Part shown: piece after piece, positions 24,655 to 32,805 of the stretch
Layout of the letters: the number at the start of each line of letters is the position of its first letter
Position numbering within the stretch: position 1 is the first letter of the stretch
NCBI RefSeq assembly: GCF_001975985.1
Contig: NZ_MTQF01000003.1
Location: forward strand, 1 to 49,430
From: [Flexibacter] sp. ATCC 35103
GTDB taxonomy: Bacteria > Bacteroidota > Bacteroidia > Flavobacteriales > Flavobacteriaceae
Direction of reading: 5' to 3'
Length of the DNA: 49,430 nt
Position numbers and translations under genes: made by a program
Notes under the pieces: generated by a model
Database searches by the model: none
What the model saw: only the letters and a program-made list of their open reading frames with translations
Told to the model about the DNA's origin: nothing

Positions 24655-26205
24655 ATGAATAATCGCAATTACAATATCTATTTTCATACACATACCGTTA
24701 GCGGAATTGTGATCAGTGTCGTTCTTTTTGTGATTTTTTTCGCAGGATCTTTTTCTTTTTTCAGAGATGAAATTATCAATTGGGAAAGAAATGAATCTAC
24801 TGCTATTTCCAAAGAAATCCAATTAGATTACAACACAACCTTAAATAAGCTTGACAAGGAATACGTTTTACATGGAAGAAATATCACTATTTCTAAGCCT
24901 GGCAACGAAAGAAGAGTCGCCATTTATATGGAAGGTACCAAAGATACTTTGGCTCCGGCCAAGCAAAAAGAAGGAAGCTTTTTTTATCTCGATACTAAAA
25001 CATTTAAAACATTCACTTATGAAGAATCTTACTCATTAGGTGAATTTTTATACCGTTTACATTTTCTGGCTCAAATACCATATCCTATTGGGTATTATCT
25101 TTCCGGTTTTATCGCCTTATTTTTTCTATTTGCAATCGTAACCGGTGTTCTGCTACATTGGAAAAAAATCGTTTCTAACTTTTATATTTTTCGCCCAAAA
25201 GAAAAATTAAAAACATTATGGACAGATGCACATACGGCATTAGGAATGATTGGTTTACCGTTTCAGTTTGTATATGCTGTAACCGGAGCATTTTTTATGA
25301 TCAAACTTTTGATTGTAGCACCAGCCGTAATGGCATTATATAAAGGCGATCAGGATAAATTATACAAAGAATTAGAGTATAAAGATCCGGATTATAAATT
25401 CGACAATAAAAAACTAGCAACACCTTTTAATATCGATCAGTTAGTTGCGAAAGCAAAAAACAACTGGAAAGATTTTGAAATCACCCGTGTTTTTATTCAG
25501 AATTATGGCGATGCTAACATGCATGTTTTAGTTGAAGGCGAAATGTTAAGCCATAAAAAATTCACAGGAATAGGAAAAGTAGTCTACAGAATTGCTGACG
25601 GAAAAGAAATTGCAAAGAAAAACCCTGTGACACAAAACAACTATTTAGATGTTGTAAAAAATGTTTTATATAGAATACATTTTGGCGATTATGGAGGTTA
25701 TCCTCTAAAAATCGTGAGTTTTATTCTGGGAATCATTACTTGTTTTGTCATTATTTCTGGCGTAATGATCTGGTTAGTCGCGAGACAAAAAAATAGTTTA
25801 CCAGAGAAAAAAAGACGTTTTAATGCTGCGGTAGTTCGTATTTATTTAGCAATCTGCCTGAGCATGTATCCTATTACAGCGTTAGCCTTTATAGCGACCA
25901 AAATATTTTACCCGTTGACACAAGACAATCTTTTCCTTCTATATTTTGGAGGATGGCTGATTCTTACAGTCTTTTTTATTCTCAAAAAGAACGATGATTT
26001 TACCAATAAATTCTGCTTGATTTCAGGAAGCATTTTAGGATTTCTAATTCCTGTTTCAAACGGAATTGTATCAGGAAATTGGTTCTGGAATTCGTTTATG
26101 CAAAATCATATTCAGGTATTCTTTATTGATGTTTTCTGGATTGTTTTAGCTTCTATATCTCTATATGTGGCTTATTCCTTAAAGCCAAAAAAGGCCGTTT
26201 TATAA
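24655..26205 (+). CDS. PepSY-associated membrane protein, putative siderophore-iron reductase (first copy)
   Basis: The 516-residue inner-membrane protein has the PepSY-TM architecture: a first helix after a His-containing start (IYFHTHTVSGIVISVVLFVI), an extracytoplasmic PepSY-like region (about 45-125), a helix pair near 140-170 (GYYLSGFIALFFLFAIVTGV), DAHTALGMIGLPFQFVYAV, a second periplasmic block and further C-terminal helices. Conserved His residues at helix ends (His11/13, LLHWKK, DAHTALG) could bind haem, as proposed for FoxB/PiuB-like siderophore reductases. It is longer than the typical family member, with extra helices at the C-terminus. Reduction of Fe(III)-siderophore at the inner membrane is the family inference. 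Confidence 0.85.
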   Translation: MNNRNYNIYFHTHTVSGIVISVVLFVIFFAGSFSFFRDEIINWERNESTAISKEIQLDYNTTLNKLDKEYVLHGRNITISKPGNERRVAIYMEGTKDTLAPAKQKEGSFFYLDTKTFKTFTYEESYSLGEFLYRLHFLAQIPYPIGYYLSGFIALFFLFAIVTGVLLHWKKIVSNFYIFRPKEKLKTLWTDAHTALGMIGLPFQFVYAVTGAFFMIKLLIVAPAVMALYKGDQDKLYKELEYKDPDYKFDNKKLATPFNIDQLVAKAKNNWKDFEITRVFIQNYGDANMHVLVEGEMLSHKKFTGIGKVVYRIADGKEIAKKNPVTQNNYLDVVKNVLYRIHFGDYGGYPLKIVSFILGIITCFVIISGVMIWLVARQKNSLPEKKRRFNAAVVRIYLAICLSMYPITALAFIATKIFYPLTQDNLFLLYFGGWLILTVFFILKKNDDFTNKFCLISGSILGFLIPVSNGIVSGNWFWNSFMQNHIQVFFIDVFWIVLASISLYVAYSLKPKKAVL

Positions 26206-26268
26206 AAATTACCTTAAATAATTTGCCCTCTATTGATTTAGCGTATACTTTTACGCTTTATTCAAAAA

Positions 26269-27384
26269 ATGGGATTCAAACAAAAAATACGTTTTCTACA
26301 TAAATGGCTCGGATTAATTTCCGGGCTTATTGTTTTTATTATCAGTATTACCGGTTGCATCTTTTGCTTTCATGACGAAATAAAAGATATAACCCGAAAA
26401 GAATGGCGATTGGTTGAACCTCAAAACAAACCGTTTTTAATGCCATCAGTTTTACTGGAAAAAGCAAAAGAAATTGCTCCGAAAAATAAATCGAGCATGG
26501 TTTCGTATTATGGTAAAAACAGATCTGCAATTGTTTATACTTATTCTGACACAAAAAATGAATATTTATACTTTAATCCATACACAGGGAAATATTTAAA
26601 AACAGAAAATCCTGAAACAGACTTTTTTATTATCGTCGAATACATTCATTTGTATTTGCTTTTACCGGATTATATAGGCAAACACATTATTGGTGGTGCA
26701 ACAATTATTTTTATTTTATTGCTTATTTCGGGAATGATTCAATGGTGGCCAAAACGCAAAAGCGATTTAAAAAGAAGTTTTACCGTAAAATGGTCTGCAA
26801 AATGGCGCCGGGTAAACTATGACTGGCATAATACATCTGGGTTTTACATTTCAATTATCGCGGTTGTCATTGCTATCACAGGTTTAACCTTTACTTATGA
26901 ATGGGTTGGGAATGGCATTTATAAAAGCTTCAATTTTGGTGGTGATAAAGCTTTGGAAACAAAAGCCCCAATAATCGATACTAGTAAATTTAGTAATAAC
27001 AAACTTGCAGCTGTCGATCGTGCTTTTGTCGAAACCATGAAACTACAGCCAAAAGCCGAAATGATATTTGTAACCTATCCCCAACAAAAAGGAGACATCA
27101 TCAATACCGGAGCTTATCCGTATACCTTAAGATACGATCATCAAAGCAATTATTATTTTCACCCAAGTGACGGAAAATTAATTCAAAGCCAAACTTTTGA
27201 TAAAAAGAGTTTGGGCCTGCAGGTGGTAGAAATGAATTACGGAATACATACGGGGCAAATTTTAGATCTGCCAGGAAAAATTATTGCTTTTATAATTAGT
27301 CTGATTGCTGCATGCCTGCCTGTGACAGGTTTTATAATTTGGTATGGAAGAAGAAATAAATCCTGCAAAAAAATAAAGGCATAA
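26269..27384 (+). CDS. PepSY-associated membrane protein, putative siderophore-iron reductase (second copy)
   Basis: The 371-residue protein is the standard-length PepSY-TM (FoxB/PiuB-like) form. It opens with RFLHKWLGLISGLIVFIISI, containing the His-x3-Gly pattern of the first helix, and continues with TGCIFCFHDEI, a PepSY-like periplasmic region with YLYFNPYTGKYLK, YDWHNTSGFYISIIAVVIAI near residue 185, and a final helix with MNYGIHTGQILDLPGKIIAF. The spaced His residues at helix ends are candidate haem ligands. It starts 63 nt after the first PepSY gene; a TACTTTTA stretch near 26246 resembles a weak -7 box. It is the last gene of the iron locus, ending just before a hairpin. Confidence 0.85.
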   Translation: MGFKQKIRFLHKWLGLISGLIVFIISITGCIFCFHDEIKDITRKEWRLVEPQNKPFLMPSVLLEKAKEIAPKNKSSMVSYYGKNRSAIVYTYSDTKNEYLYFNPYTGKYLKTENPETDFFIIVEYIHLYLLLPDYIGKHIIGGATIIFILLLISGMIQWWPKRKSDLKRSFTVKWSAKWRRVNYDWHNTSGFYISIIAVVIAITGLTFTYEWVGNGIYKSFNFGGDKALETKAPIIDTSKFSNNKLAAVDRAFVETMKLQPKAEMIFVTYPQQKGDIINTGAYPYTLRYDHQSNYYFHPSDGKLIQSQTFDKKSLGLQVVEMNYGIHTGQILDLPGKIIAFIISLIAACLPVTGFIIWYGRRNKSCKKIKA

Positions 27385-27386
27385 AA

Positions 27387-27408
27387 AAACCGCTAACAAA
27401 AGCGGTTT
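27387..27408. terminator. Short bidirectional hairpin between the iron locus and the MORN-like gene
   Basis: AAACCGCT at 27387-27394 pairs with AGCGGTTT at 27401-27408 over a 6-nt loop. The seven A at 27383-27389 become a T-run on the minus strand, so it ends the minus-strand gene at 27429 better than the plus-strand iron locus. Confidence 0.6.
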
Positions 27409-27428
27409 ATAGATTATTTGAAATAGTA

Positions 27429-27776
27429 TTAATTTCTATTTGCCAAAGCATTTTTTTGTAAATTCTTAACTGAAGCTATTTTACTGTTCTCATAAGCAAC
27501 CTCAGAAAGATTTTTTTCATTGAAGAAAACCCATTTTCCAGTTTTCAACCCGTCTGTGTATTCTCCTACCGCAATTTTATTCCCATTTTCATCATATGAT
27601 ACCCAAACGCCATCTAATTTACCATCTTTAAAAAAGCCTTCTTGTTGTACTTTACCATTTTCATAGTAATAAGTAGCTTTTACTTTGTTTCCAACAGCTT
27701 CTAATTCAGGTTTTGTCTCTTGTGCAACTAAAATTCCAGAGAACAATATTGCAACTAAAATTACACACTTTTTCAT
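27429..27776 (-). CDS. Secreted YwqK/MORN-variant repeat protein
   Basis: The 115-residue protein has a signal peptide (MKKCVILVAILFSGILVAQ) and then tandem MORN-variant repeats of the YwqK type: YYYENGKVQQEGFFKDGKLD, GVWVSYDENGNKIAVGEYTD and GLKTGKWVFFNEKNL. Each repeat has the pattern Y-x-NG-K-x-x-x-G-x-(Y/F)-x-(D/N)-G-K. Similar proteins are annotated as antitoxin component YwqK, but no toxin partner is visible here and the signal peptide makes that role unlikely. The gene has its own -7 box. Function is unknown. Confidence 0.85.
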   Translation of the reverse strand: MKKCVILVAILFSGILVAQETKPELEAVGNKVKATYYYENGKVQQEGFFKDGKLDGVWVSYDENGNKIAVGEYTDGLKTGKWVFFNEKNLSEVAYENSKIASVKNLQKNALANRN

Positions 27777-27809
27777 ATCTTTAGGTATTTAATGTTATCA
27801 AATCGTTAT

Positions 27810-27839
27810 CAAATATAATTAATTGTTTGCATTAAACAA
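27810..27839 (-). promoter_or_regulatory. Promoter of the MORN-variant gene
   Basis: On the minus strand TATATTTG (27817-27810) is preceded by TTG (27839-27837) at a 19-nt spacing. It lies 34 nt upstream of the ATG. Confidence 0.6.
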
Positions 27840-27904
27840 ACTTTTACTTAACAATTTGGTAACATTAGATAAAAACTTAACATTGGAAATTCACTATAAA
27901 CAAA

Positions 27905-27930
27905 AAAACCAGTGCTCAGGCACTGGTTTT
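27905..27930. terminator. Terminator of the TlpA-like gene
   Basis: AAAACCAGTGC at 27905-27915 pairs exactly with GCACTGGTTTT at 27920-27930 around TCAG. The A-run at 27902-27908 gives the T-tract on the minus strand after the TlpA-like gene (ends 27987). A partial copy ACTGGTTTTTT follows at 27931. Confidence 0.8.
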
Positions 27931-27986
27931 ACTGGTTTTTTATAAAAATATAATTTTACTACAACGTTATTAATTTCGTAAATAAA

Positions 27987-28982
27987 TTATTTCAATAATG
28001 CATCTAATTGCATTTGAAGCTCTGGAGATGAAGGTCTTGAAGCATCTGCATTTAAAACATTTCCTTTTGGATCAACGATAATAAATCTCGGAATTCCGGT
28101 AACGCCATAACCTGTTACAAATTCAGATTCCCAATCTTTATCCGCAAACAATTGTATTCCCCCTAAATTTTTATCCGTTACAAATTTTTTCCACTTTTCA
28201 TTGTCTTTCATTTTATCAATCGAAATACTAACGAACTCAATATTTTTTCCGTGATACTTTTCCTCGATTTTTTGTAAATATGGAATTTCGGCTCTACAAG
28301 GTGCACACCAGGTTGCCCAAAGATCAATATATACATATTTACCTTTTAAATCAGAAAGTTTGGTTTTTCCTCCTTTATGATTTACATAATCAAAATCAGG
28401 AGAAGGCTTTCCGTTTAATTTATTTGCTTTATAAGCTCTGTCATATTCCTGTGCAGCATATTGATTAAAACTTTCAAAACTATTTTTTAAAGCAGTTTTA
28501 AATTCCGGATCAAAATTTCCTTTCTCTACATTCTCAATATCAGTTTTTTTCTTTGCTTCTAATAATGATGCAAATTCAGTAGGTTCTTTGGCAAAAGCAT
28601 CTTTTTGAAATTGTTCATCTTTTAAAGCTTGCTGTGCCATAAAATTACTTTCATCAACTCCTTTACCTTTATATACAATTGTTTCATCAAATTCTTTAGC
28701 ATCCATCGTTAGATTAATCTCCGAATTTGGCTTTAAGTATAAATTAGAAGATTCTGTACCATCAGAAAACACATAAAATCCTTTTGCTGCTTCAAAATTA
28801 GCGGCAAAAATCTCTTTTTTATTAATCGGGATAACTTGTTTAAAATTATCCTTGCCTTTAATAACTAAAGTATCACTATTTCTGTTCGTAATTTTAGCGG
28901 TAAATTTAATTTGATTTTTGGCTTGACCGATGACATTCAAAGCGCTAAAAATCAACAGACCAGTTACAAAAAATTTGTTCAT
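27987..28982 (-). CDS. TlpA-family thiol-disulfide protein with N-terminal DUF4369-like domain
   Basis: The 331-residue exported protein has a signal peptide (FFVTGLLIFSALNVIGQ). The N-terminal beta-rich region, about 20-115, resembles the DUF4369 domain common in Bacteroidota (IKFTAKITNRNSDTLVIKGK and GFYVFSDGTESSNLYLKPNS). A helical linker covers about 120-185, and the thioredoxin-fold domain spans about 190-331. The active site is WATWCAPCRAEIPYL, a CxxC with the sequence CAPC, followed by the cis-Pro loop GVTGIPRFIIVDPKG. Such proteins reduce or rearrange disulfides in the periplasm. It has its own -7 box and is divergent from aspS. Confidence 0.92.
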   Translation of the reverse strand: MNKFFVTGLLIFSALNVIGQAKNQIKFTAKITNRNSDTLVIKGKDNFKQVIPINKKEIFAANFEAAKGFYVFSDGTESSNLYLKPNSEINLTMDAKEFDETIVYKGKGVDESNFMAQQALKDEQFQKDAFAKEPTEFASLLEAKKKTDIENVEKGNFDPEFKTALKNSFESFNQYAAQEYDRAYKANKLNGKPSPDFDYVNHKGGKTKLSDLKGKYVYIDLWATWCAPCRAEIPYLQKIEEKYHGKNIEFVSISIDKMKDNEKWKKFVTDKNLGGIQLFADKDWESEFVTGYGVTGIPRFIIVDPKGNVLNADASRPSSPELQMQLDALLK

Positions 28983-29009
28983 ATAAATTAAAGTTTGTTT
29001 TTAGTGATT

Positions 29010-29017
29010 CAAATCTA
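29010..29017 (-). promoter_or_regulatory. -7 box of the TlpA-like gene
   Basis: On the minus strand this reads TAGATTTG, matching TANNTTTG, 27 nt upstream of the ATG, with a TTG 16 bp further upstream. Confidence 0.5.
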
Positions 29018-29113
29018 AATAAATAACAGCTTTCAAATTTCAGAATTAACAAAATATTTAAAATTCTATACATCAACTTTATCACTTTACTATATTATCT
29101 TGAATTTTGTGTT

Positions 29114-29121
29114 TACTTTTG
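29114..29121 (+). promoter_or_regulatory. -7 box of the aspS promoter
   Basis: TACTTTTG matches TANNTTTG, 18 nt before the ATG at 29140. It overlaps the in-frame upstream TTG extension (29107), which excludes that as the start. Confidence 0.6.
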
Positions 29122-29139
29122 CAGTCTAAAATTTTGATC

Positions 29140-30891
29140 ATGTATAGAAGTCATAATTGTGGCGAGTTAAATGCCTCAAATATTAATACGGAAGTTACAC
29201 TAGCGGGTTGGGTTCAAAAATCACGCGATAAAGGATTTATGAATTGGGTTGATTTACGCGACCGTTACGGAATTACACAACTTATTTTCGACGAAAGTCG
29301 TACTGATAAAACTGTTTTTGAATTAGCTAAAACTCTGGGTAGAGAATTTGTAATTCAGGTAAAAGGAACGGTAATTGAGCGTGAAGCTAAAAACAAGAAT
29401 ATCCCAACTGGTGAAATCGAAATTTTAGTTACTGAATTAACGATTTTAAATGCAGCACTTACGCCTCCGTTTACAATTGAAGATGAAACTGACGGTGGTG
29501 AAGATATCAGAATGAAATATCGTTATTTAGATATTCGTAGAAATCCTGTAAAAAACAGTTTGCTTTTCCGTCATAAAGTAGCAATGGAAGTTCGTAAATA
29601 TTTATCTAATTTGGATTTCTGTGAAGTTGAAACTCCATATTTAATCAAATCGACTCCTGAAGGCGCAAGAGATTTCGTTGTTCCAAGCCGTATGAACGAA
29701 GGACAATTTTATGCATTGCCGCAATCGCCACAAACTTTCAAACAATTATTGATGGTGGGCGGAATGGATAAATATTTTCAGATTGTAAAATGTTTCCGTG
29801 ACGAAGATTTACGTGCAGACCGTCAGCCGGAGTTTACACAAATCGATTGCGAAATGGCATTTGTGGAGCAAGAAGACATACTGAATGTTTTTGAAGGTCT
29901 TACAAGACATTTATTAAAAGAAATTAAAGGCATTGAAGTAGATAAATTCCCTAGAATTACCTACGATTATGCCATGAAAACATACGGAAATGACAAACCG
30001 GATATCCGTTTTGGAATGGAGTTTGGTGAGTTGAATGAATTTGCACAACACAAAGATTTCCCGGTATTTAATGCCGCAGAATTAGTGGTTGGTATTGCAG
30101 TTCCAGGAGCAGGAAATTATACCCGTAAAGAAATTGACGGATTAATTGACTGGGTAAAACGTCCGCAAGTTGGAGCATCAGGAATGGTATATGCAAAATG
30201 CAATGACGATGGAACTTATAAATCATCTGTAGATAAATTCTACGATCAGGAAGATTTAGGGCAATGGGCAAAAATTACAGGAGCAAAACCAGGAGATATG
30301 ATTTTTGTTCTTTCTGGCCCTGCAAACAAAACACGTGCTCAGCTTTCTGCACTTCGTATGGAATTAGCAACTCGTTTAGGATTACGTAATCCTGAAGTCT
30401 TTGCTCCGTTATGGGTTGTAGATTTCCCATTATTAGAACTTGACGAAGAAAGTGGCCGTTATCATGCGATGCACCACCCGTTTACATCTCCAAAACCGGA
30501 GGATATGGCTTTGTTGGAAACAGAACCAGGAAAAGTTCGTGCCAACGCTTATGATATGGTTTTAAACGGAAATGAAATTGGCGGTGGCTCAATTCGTATT
30601 CACGATAAAGCGACTCAGCAATTAATGTTTAAATATTTAGGCTTTACAGAAAACGAAGCAAAAGCTCAGTTTGGTTTCTTAATGGATGCTTTTCAGTTTG
30701 GAGCACCGCCACACGGAGGTTTAGCATTTGGTCTTGATCGATTAGTTGCTATTTTAGGAGGTCAGGAAACGATTAGAGATTTTATTGCGTTCCCAAAAAA
30801 CAATTCAGGACGAGATGTAATGATCGATGCTCCAGCAAAAATTGATGATGCTCAATTAAAAGAATTACACATTAAAATTGATGCAATTTAA
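29140..30891 (+). CDS. aspS: Aspartyl-tRNA synthetase
   Basis: The enzyme charges tRNA-Asp. The 583-residue protein has the OB-fold anticodon-binding domain ([20 protein letters not shown]), class II motif 1 around [34 protein letters not shown], motif 2 [18 protein letters not shown] near residue 222, the bacterial insertion (GAD) domain at about 285-420, and motif 3 in [16 protein letters not shown] near 548. The C-terminus is LHIKIDAI. The ATG at 29140 begins [10 protein letters not shown], the normal bacterial AspRS start. The gene ends at a strong terminator (30916-30947). A degenerate copy of its last 18 codons lies 217 nt downstream of the stop. Confidence 0.97.
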   Translation: MYRSHNCGELNASNINTEVTLAGWVQKSRDKGFMNWVDLRDRYGITQLIFDESRTDKTVFELAKTLGREFVIQVKGTVIEREAKNKNIPTGEIEILVTELTILNAALTPPFTIEDETDGGEDIRMKYRYLDIRRNPVKNSLLFRHKVAMEVRKYLSNLDFCEVETPYLIKSTPEGARDFVVPSRMNEGQFYALPQSPQTFKQLLMVGGMDKYFQIVKCFRDEDLRADRQPEFTQIDCEMAFVEQEDILNVFEGLTRHLLKEIKGIEVDKFPRITYDYAMKTYGNDKPDIRFGMEFGELNEFAQHKDFPVFNAAELVVGIAVPGAGNYTRKEIDGLIDWVKRPQVGASGMVYAKCNDDGTYKSSVDKFYDQEDLGQWAKITGAKPGDMIFVLSGPANKTRAQLSALRMELATRLGLRNPEVFAPLWVVDFPLLELDEESGRYHAMHHPFTSPKPEDMALLETEPGKVRANAYDMVLNGNEIGGGSIRIHDKATQQLMFKYLGFTENEAKAQFGFLMDAFQFGAPPHGGLAFGLDRLVAILGGQETIRDFIAFPKNNSGRDVMIDAPAKIDDAQLKELHIKIDAI

Positions 30892-30915
30892 TTTGCTCAA
30901 TTTTCACAATTATAG

Positions 30916-30947
30916 AACTGCAGCTAAAATTTAGCTGCAGTTTTTTT
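30916..30947 (+). terminator. Intrinsic terminator of aspS
   Basis: AACTGCAGCT (30916-30925) and AGCTGCAGTT (30933-30942) form a perfect stem, extendable by AAA/TTT inside the loop, followed by a run of T to 30947. Confidence 0.88.
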
Positions 30948-31044
30948 ATTTTTTACCTTTTTTTAATATCACGATAATGCACCTTAAAAGTTAGCAGCCC
31001 AGCAAATACAAGTATTATCCCACAGAAACAAAGATTGGTCTTAC

Positions 31045-31104
31045 TACTTTTGCATAAGCTAATAAAATTTTGTAAAACATAAGCTACTTTTTTAGCTTTT
31101 TATT
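31045..31104 (+). other. Possible short untranslated transcript (promoter-like box plus hairpin)
   Basis: TACTTTTG at 31045-31052 is a perfect -7 box. A hairpin AAGCTA-CTTTTT-TAGCTT at 31081-31098, followed by TTTATT, lies about 30 nt downstream and could end a very short RNA. There is no ORF. The stretch TACTTTTGCA ... TAAAATTTTG also resembles the aspS promoter and leader at 29114-29137, so it could instead be a promoter relic of a lost aspS copy. This 382-nt gap between aspS and the cold-shock gene otherwise holds only the aspS tail relic and the csp promoter. Confidence 0.3.
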
Positions 31105-31107
31105 CTT

Positions 31108-31161
31108 ACAATTGATGATTCTCAAATAAAGTAGTTGCATATCAAAATTGATGCAATATAA
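31108..31161 (+). pseudogene. Degenerate duplicate of the aspS 3' end
   Basis: These 54 nt match 30838-30891, the last 17 codons and stop of aspS, at 44 of 54 positions with no gap. Translated in the same frame they read [24 protein letters not shown] against [21 protein letters not shown]. The differences are mostly synonymous or conservative (A to S, L to I), plus one nonsense change in place of Glu. No further similarity to aspS is evident immediately upstream. Confidence 0.75.
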
Positions 31162-31211
31162 ATAGCGAAAACACTGTGAATCAATAATTTTTACAAAAAA
31201 TTAACACCTTA

Positions 31212-31244
31212 TTGTCTTTTGTATGAATTTATATATTACATTTG
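31212..31244 (+). promoter_or_regulatory. Promoter of the cold-shock gene
   Basis: TTG at 31212-31214 and TACATTTG at 31237-31244 with a 22-nt spacer. The leader to the ATG at 31274 is only about 22 nt, so there is no long thermosensor-like 5' UTR of the E. coli cspA kind. Confidence 0.55.
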
Positions 31245-31273
31245 CTTCATTATAAATTATTATTACAATTACA

Positions 31274-31468
31274 ATGCGTACAGGTACAGTAAAATTTTTC
31301 AATGAATCTAAAGGTTATGGATTCATTACAGACGAAGAAACAGGAAAAGATATCTTCGTTCACGCTTCAGGAATTAACGCGGAAGAATTACGCGAAGGAG
31401 ACCGTGTAAGCTATGAAGAAGAAGAAGGAAGAAAAGGGAAAGTTGCTGCTAAAGTAGCAGTAATCTAA
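31274..31468 (+). CDS. Cold-shock domain protein
   Basis: The 64-residue single cold-shock domain has MRTGTVKFFNESKGYGFITD with the RNP1 motif KGYGFI, and DIFVHAS as RNP2. It binds single-stranded RNA or DNA and acts as an RNA chaperone in the cytoplasm. The linker and C-terminal half are unusually acidic (EEEEG). It is monocistronic, with its own promoter and a very strong terminator. Whether it is cold-induced cannot be read from the sequence. Confidence 0.95.
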   Translation: MRTGTVKFFNESKGYGFITDEETGKDIFVHASGINAEELREGDRVSYEEEEGRKGKVAAKVAVI

Positions 31469-31510
31469 GAAAAATATAGCAATTTATTTTTTTTGCCTCT
31501 GAATGGTTTT

Positions 31511-31546
31511 AAAAACGTTTCGATTTATTTCGAAACGTTTTTTTTT
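31511..31546 (+). terminator. Intrinsic terminator of the cold-shock gene
   Basis: AAAAACGTTTCGA at 31511-31523 is exactly complementary to TCGAAACGTTTTT at 31530-31542, with a 6-nt loop and T to 31546. It fully separates csp from the nuo operon. Confidence 0.9.
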
Positions 31547-31648
31547 GTTCAAATCTTAAAAAAACCTTAAAATAGGTTGGTATTATTTATAATCAATAAA
31601 AATTACAAATATTCACCCTTTTGTAATACACTTAAATCCTTTTTTAGC

Positions 31649-31679
31649 TTGTGATTTACAGAGTTGAAAGTTATCTTTG
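31649..31679 (+). promoter_or_regulatory. nuoA: Promoter of the nuo operon
   Basis: TTG at 31649-31651, a 20-nt spacer, TATCTTTG at 31672-31679: a full -33/-7 pair. The expected start near 31686 lies downstream of an in-frame TTG at 31664, so translation must begin at the ATG at 31712. No second strong -7 box was noticed in the nuo linkers, so this may drive the whole operon. Confidence 0.7.
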
Positions 31680-31711
31680 TGGCTTATTCTTTAAGTAAAA
31701 ACCCTAAGTTT

Positions 31712-32077
31712 ATGCAATCAGATCAATACAGTTATCTTCCTATTTTAATGCAGTTTATTCTGGCTGTTGGTTTTGTGGTAGGAACAATCATTATTTCGGG
31801 AAAATTAGGACCAAAAAGAACCTCTGAAGTAAAAGACAAAAACTTTGAGTGTGGTATCGAATCAGTTGGTAATGCCCGTATTCCTTTTTCAGTAAAATAT
31901 TTTCTGGTAGCCATTTTATTTGTATTGTTTGATGTAGAGGTAATTTTCCTTTATCCTTGGGCAGTAAACTTCAAAGAACTTGGAATAGAAGGAATGTTAA
32001 AGATGATTGTATTCATGTCACTTCTTTTAGTTGGCTTTTTCTACATCATCAAGAAAAAAGCATTAGACTGGGAATAA
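31712..32077 (+). CDS. nuoA: NADH-quinone oxidoreductase subunit A
   Basis: First gene of the complex I operon; a small inner-membrane subunit. The 121-residue protein has three helices and the family signature KNFECGIESVGNARIPFSVK on the loop after helix 1, with the Cys that lines the quinone-site loop. The second and third helices start at YFLVAILFVLFDVEVIFLYP and MIVFMSLLLVGFFYIIKKKA. The start is set at 31712 by the promoter position. A 178-nt linker with an inverted repeat separates it from nuoB. Confidence 0.95.
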   Translation: MQSDQYSYLPILMQFILAVGFVVGTIIISGKLGPKRTSEVKDKNFECGIESVGNARIPFSVKYFLVAILFVLFDVEVIFLYPWAVNFKELGIEGMLKMIVFMSLLLVGFFYIIKKKALDWE

Positions 32078-32080
32078 AAA

Positions 32081-32239
32081 GATTTTAGATTTTAGACTTA
32101 GTGATTTTAGATTTAAGAACAGTTGTTATCTGAACTTATATAGAACCACAATTTAAAATTTGATTTCATCGAATTAATATACTGATTTAAAAAAATTGAT
32201 TTTAACTTTTACGATTTCCCAAATCTAAAATCTAAAATC
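32081..32239. repeat. Inverted-repeat linker between nuoA and nuoB
   Basis: GATTTTAGATTTTAGA at 32081-32096 is the exact reverse complement of 32224-32239, with 127 nt between. Both arms continue the TTTTAGAT word outward or inward (GATTTTAGATTTAAG at 32103-32117, AGAAATCTAAAAT at 32240-32252). The right arm ends just before the nuoB ATG. Confidence 0.75.
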
Positions 32240-32255
32240 AGAAATCTAAAATAAA

Positions 32256-32804
32256 ATGAGCGATTCAAATGTAAATATGGTTGCGCCGCCGGAAGGAGTT
32301 GTAGGAGAAGGTTTCTTCGCTACAAAACTAAATGATGTTGTAGGTCTGGCAAGAGCCAACTCATTATGGCCATTACCTTTCGCAACTTCATGTTGTGGTA
32401 TCGAATTCATGGCTACAATGGCCTCACATTACGATTTAGCACGATTTGGTTCTGAACGTGTGAGTTTTTCTCCTCGTCAGGCAGATATGTTAATGGTAAT
32501 GGGAACTATTTCAAAAAAAATGGCGCCAATTTTAAGACAAGTTTACGAACAAATGTCTGAGCCACGCTGGGTAATAGCCGTTGGAGCTTGTGCTTCATCA
32601 GGTGGTATATTTGATACCTATTCAGTTTTACAAGGAATTGACAAAGTAATCCCCGTAGATGTTTACGTTCCGGGATGCCCGCCAAGACCAGAACAAATAG
32701 TAGATGGAGTAATGAAACTTCAGGAATTGGTACGAAGTGAATCTGTTAGACGCAGAAGCTCTCCGGAATACCAAGAATTACTAGCTTCATATAACATTTC
32801 ATAA
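32256..32804 (+). CDS. nuoB: NADH-quinone oxidoreductase subunit B
   Basis: The peripheral-arm subunit that holds the terminal [4Fe-4S] cluster N2, which passes electrons to quinone. The 182-residue protein has the paired Cys of ATSCCGIEFMA near residue 46, the third Cys in GACASSGGIFDTYSV near 111, and the fourth in VPGCPPRPEQIVDG near 141. All four ligands are present. nuoC starts 1 nt after its stop codon. Confidence 0.97.
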   Translation: MSDSNVNMVAPPEGVVGEGFFATKLNDVVGLARANSLWPLPFATSCCGIEFMATMASHYDLARFGSERVSFSPRQADMLMVMGTISKKMAPILRQVYEQMSEPRWVIAVGACASSGGIFDTYSVLQGIDKVIPVDVYVPGCPPRPEQIVDGVMKLQELVRSESVRRRSSPEYQELLASYNIS

Positions 32805-32805
32805 G

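Noticed and set aside
27429..27776. Toxin-antitoxin module based on the YwqK-like name
   Set aside because: The protein has a signal peptide and no adjacent toxin gene; it is better described as a secreted MORN-variant protein.
31511..31542. AAACGTTTC stretches as a LacI operator near the cold-shock gene
   Set aside because: They are the two arms of a perfect hairpin with a T-tract after csp, so a terminator explains them.
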